Notes under the pieces: model-generated
Told to the model about the DNA's origin: nothing
Databases searched by the model: none
Seen by the model: only the letters and a program-made list of their open reading frames with translations
Part shown: positions 6,093-8,269 of the stretch, piece by piece
Position numbering within the stretch: position 1 is the first letter of the stretch
Layout of the letters: the number at the start of each line of letters is the position of its first letter
Program-made: the position numbers and the translations under genes
NCBI GenBank assembly: GCA_028288395.1
Contig: JAQBNV010000607.1
Location: 1 to 8,269, forward strand
Reading direction: 5' to 3'
From: Adhaeribacter sp.
Lineage (GTDB): Bacteria > Bacteroidota > Bacteroidia > Cytophagales > Hymenobacteraceae
DNA length: 8,269 nt

Positions 6093-8072
6093 ATGAATTT
6101 TAACCGCAAACAATACACCGACGACGATTTACTGGCCTTATACCGGGGCATTTTGTTACCCCGTATGATTGAGGAACGCATGCTTATTTTGCTGCGGCAG
6201 GGCCGGATTACCAAATGGTTTTCGGGCATCGGGCAGGAGGCTATTTCGGTAGGGGCCACGCTGGCTTTAGAATCCGACGAATATATTTTGCCGCTACATC
6301 GCAATTTAGGCGTTTTTACCAGCCGGAATATTCCCCTGGATCGTTTATTTGCGCAGTTTCAGGGTAAAAAGACCGGTTTTACCAAAGGCCGGGATCGTTC
6401 GTTTCATTTTGGCAGCAAAGAGCACCACATTGTGGGCATGATATCGCACCTGGGGCCGCAATTAGCCGTAGCCGATGGCATCGCGTTAGCTGATTTGCTC
6501 GACCGCCGGCAAAAAGTTACGCTGGTATTCAGCGGAGATGGCGGGGCCAGCGAAGGCGATTTTCACGAAGCCCTGAATGTGGCAGCGGTATGGAATCTGC
6601 CGGTTATTTTCATGATTGAGAACAACGGTTACGGGCTTTCCACGCCCAGCAGCGAACAATTTAAATTTTCTAATTTTATAGATAAAGGGCCAGCTTACGG
6701 CATTGATACCTTGCAGGTTGATGGCAACAACGTGATAGAAGTTTACGATACCGTGCGGCAGGCGGCGGCAAGTATCCGGCAGCAGCCCCGCCCCATATTA
6801 ATCGAAGCCATGACTTTCCGGATGCGGGGCCACGAAGAAGCTTCCGGAACGAAGTACGTGCCGCAGGAACTTTTTGAGAAATGGGTTAAAAAAGATCCGG
6901 TAGATAATTTTGAAAAATATTTGCTCGATGAAATGGTGCTGACGCCCCGGTTGCAGGCAGCAATACGGGAGGAGTTAAAAACGTTGCTGGATGAAGCCCT
7001 GGAAAAAGCCTTTGCCGTACCCATGCCTGAGGCCGATGCCGCCGAAGAACTGGCGGATATGTTTCAGCCCTTTGAGCCGCAGTTAGTAACGCCGGCCACG
7101 CCGGGCACCAACGAAAAACGCTTTGTAGATGCTATCTCGGATGGTTTGCGGCAGAGCCTGGAGCGTTACCCCGAACTGGTAATAATGGGACAGGATATTG
7201 CCGAATACGGCGGGGTTTTTAAAGTTACCCAAGGGTTGGTAGATCAGTTTGGCAAATCACGCATCCGCAACACGCCTTTATGCGAATCGGCTATTGTGGG
7301 TATCGGGTTGGGAATGTCGGTTAAAGAAAAAAAATCGGTGATTGAAATGCAGTTCGCCGATTTTGTAACCTGTGGGTTTAACCAGATTGTGAATAACCTG
7401 GCTAAATCGCATTACCGCTGGGGGCAGAATGCCGATGTGGTGATCCGGATGCCTACCGGTGCCGGTACCGCGGCCGGTCCTTTCCATTCCCAATCGAACG
7501 AAGCCTGGTTTTTTCATACGCCCGGCTTAAAAATAGTATATCCATCGAGCCCTTATGATGCCAAAGGTTTGCTAAACGCGGCCATCGAAGATCCCAACCC
7601 GGTGCTCTATTTCGAACATAAACTCCTTTACCGCGCCATCGCCAGCCACATACCCGATGATTATTATACCCTGGAAATAGGTAAAGCAAAACTAGCTACC
7701 GAAGGCGATGATATTTCGATTATCACCTACGGCATGGGCGTGCACTGGGCTACCCAATTATTGCAAAGCATGCCGGAAGTAAGCGCCGATATATTGGATT
7801 TGCGCACCTTGTTGCCCTGGGATCAGGAAGCTGTAGCCACCACCGTTAAAAAAACCGGGCGCGTACTCATTCTGCACGAAGACACCCTCACGGGCGGCAT
7901 CGGGGCCGAAATAAGTGCCTGGATTTCCGAAAATTGCTTTACCTACCTCGACGGGCCGGTGATTCGGGTAGCCAGTCTCGATACGCCAGTGCCCTTTGCC
8001 CCGCCCCTGGAGCAGCAGTTTTTACCGGTCCAGCGCCTGCAGGAAAAAGTAGCGCAGTTGATTAAATATTAA
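6093..8072 (+). CDS. Fused alpha-beta E1 of a 2-oxoacid dehydrogenase (branched-chain/2-oxoisovalerate type)
   Basis: This 659-residue thiamine diphosphate (TPP) enzyme joins the two E1 subunits in one chain. The alpha part (about 1-325) has GIGQEAISVGA (45-55), the TPP-binding GDGGASEGDFHEA from 148 through ENNGYG ending at 181, and the loop RMRGHEEASG (243-252). A linker rich in Ala, Glu and Pro (about 308-340) leads to the beta part: GQDIAEYGGVFKVTQGL (366-382), TPLCESAIVG with Glu398 as the likely TPP-activating residue, and FHSQSNEAWF with His465. A transketolase C-terminal domain ends the chain (ISIITYGMG, DLRTLLPWD, HEDTLTGGIGAE). E1 decarboxylates a 2-oxoacid and passes the acyl group to the lipoyl group of E2. 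Branched-chain 2-oxoacids are the best guess; pyruvate or acetoin-type substrates cannot be excluded. No E2 or E3 gene is nearby. The ATG fits family N-termini, with only a weak AGG upstream. Confidence 0.92.
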   Translation: MNFNRKQYTDDDLLALYRGILLPRMIEERMLILLRQGRITKWFSGIGQEAISVGATLALESDEYILPLHRNLGVFTSRNIPLDRLFAQFQGKKTGFTKGRDRSFHFGSKEHHIVGMISHLGPQLAVADGIALADLLDRRQKVTLVFSGDGGASEGDFHEALNVAAVWNLPVIFMIENNGYGLSTPSSEQFKFSNFIDKGPAYGIDTLQVDGNNVIEVYDTVRQAAASIRQQPRPILIEAMTFRMRGHEEASGTKYVPQELFEKWVKKDPVDNFEKYLLDEMVLTPRLQAAIREELKTLLDEALEKAFAVPMPEADAAEELADMFQPFEPQLVTPATPGTNEKRFVDAISDGLRQSLERYPELVIMGQDIAEYGGVFKVTQGLVDQFGKSRIRNTPLCESAIVGIGLGMSVKEKKSVIEMQFADFVTCGFNQIVNNLAKSHYRWGQNADVVIRMPTGAGTAAGPFHSQSNEAWFFHTPGLKIVYPSSPYDAKGLLNAAIEDPNPVLYFEHKLLYRAIASHIPDDYYTLEIGKAKLATEGDDISIITYGMGVHWATQLLQSMPEVSADILDLRTLLPWDQEAVATTVKKTGRVLILHEDTLTGGIGAEISAWISENCFTYLDGPVIRVASLDTPVPFAPPLEQQFLPVQRLQEKVAQLIKY

Positions 8073-8124
8073 CTAAACGCGCATGCTAACCCTGGTACGG
8101 TAATCAGAAGGAAATATCATAAAC

Positions 8125-8193
8125 CAGCTTTTTATTTCAATTTAGATTAATCTCCAGGTCCCGAATATTAATAGCATTAATAAAAAAAAGCTG
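8125..8193. repeat. Nested AT-rich inverted repeats downstream of the E1 gene
   Basis: CAGCTTTTTATT (8125-8136) is mirrored by AATAAAAAAAAGCTG (8179-8193), with three extra A. Inside lie a perfect 10-base palindrome AGATTAATCT (8144-8153) and a 7-base-pair hairpin TATTAAT / ATTAATA (8166-8172, 8176-8182). A weak stem, CTGGT (8092-8096) with ACCAG (8123-8127), precedes CTTTTTATTT and could act as a poor plus-strand terminator for the E1 gene. The remaining bases to 8269 hold no supported gene. Confidence 0.4.
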
Positions 8194-8269
8194 ACTTATT
8201 TGGGTTGTTCTAATTGGGTGTTTACTCCCTTTATACTAGAAGAATGGGACAAAGAGATTAGCTTAAGTG

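Noticed and set aside
8166..8182. The TATTAAT/ATTAATA hairpin as terminator of the E1 gene
   Set aside because: The stem is entirely A/T and is followed by an A run, not a T run, on the plus strand.
8196..8267. A 23-residue minus-strand frame as the tail of a gene entering from the right
   Set aside because: It is too short, has no recognisable sequence, and competes with a plus-strand frame over the same bases.

Overview
The window looks like ordinary chromosomal DNA from a member of the Bacteroidota, most likely a Cytophagales relative (Hymenobacteraceae or Adhaeribacter-like). This is an inference from three things: TAnnTTTG-type promoter boxes, mostly weak or absent Shine-Dalgarno sites, and protein styles typical of that group (a fused alpha-beta E1 dehydrogenase, a PA-domain M28 lipoprotein, a LutB-like LUD/ferredoxin protein). 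No rRNA, tRNA, CRISPR array, insertion sequence, phage gene or toxin/defence gene is visible.

Layout. Five genes lie on the minus strand. Read in their own direction (right to left) they are: an M16 zinc protease (5910-4660), ispF (4367-3888), an exported M28 zinc aminopeptidase-like lipoprotein (3861-2197), a LutB-like iron-sulfur protein (1970-582), and the first 97 residues of a GAF-domain protein (291-1) that runs off the left edge. One large gene is on the plus strand: a fused alpha+beta E1 component of a 2-oxoacid dehydrogenase (6093-8072), divergent from the M16 gene. The last ~200 bases hold AT-rich inverted repeats and no gene that can be supported.

Transcription. ispF and the M28 gene are 26 bases apart and probably co-transcribed from a TACTTTTG box just upstream of ispF. 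The LutB-like gene ends in a strong hairpin terminator placed directly after its stop codon. The 182-base gap between the M16 and E1 genes holds candidate promoters on both strands, arranged so that the two transcripts would overlap at their 5' ends. Two genes (M16 and the LutB-like gene) begin with GTG, and the M16 GTG is preceded by an unusually good Shine-Dalgarno sequence.

Function. The genes serve unrelated housekeeping jobs: isoprenoid precursor synthesis (IspF), 2-oxoacid oxidation (E1), possibly lactate or other organic-acid redox metabolism (LutB-like), peptide turnover inside and outside the cytoplasm (M16, M28), and sensing (GAF). I see no gene set that would form a new system; the findings are small-scale regulatory and gene-context observations.
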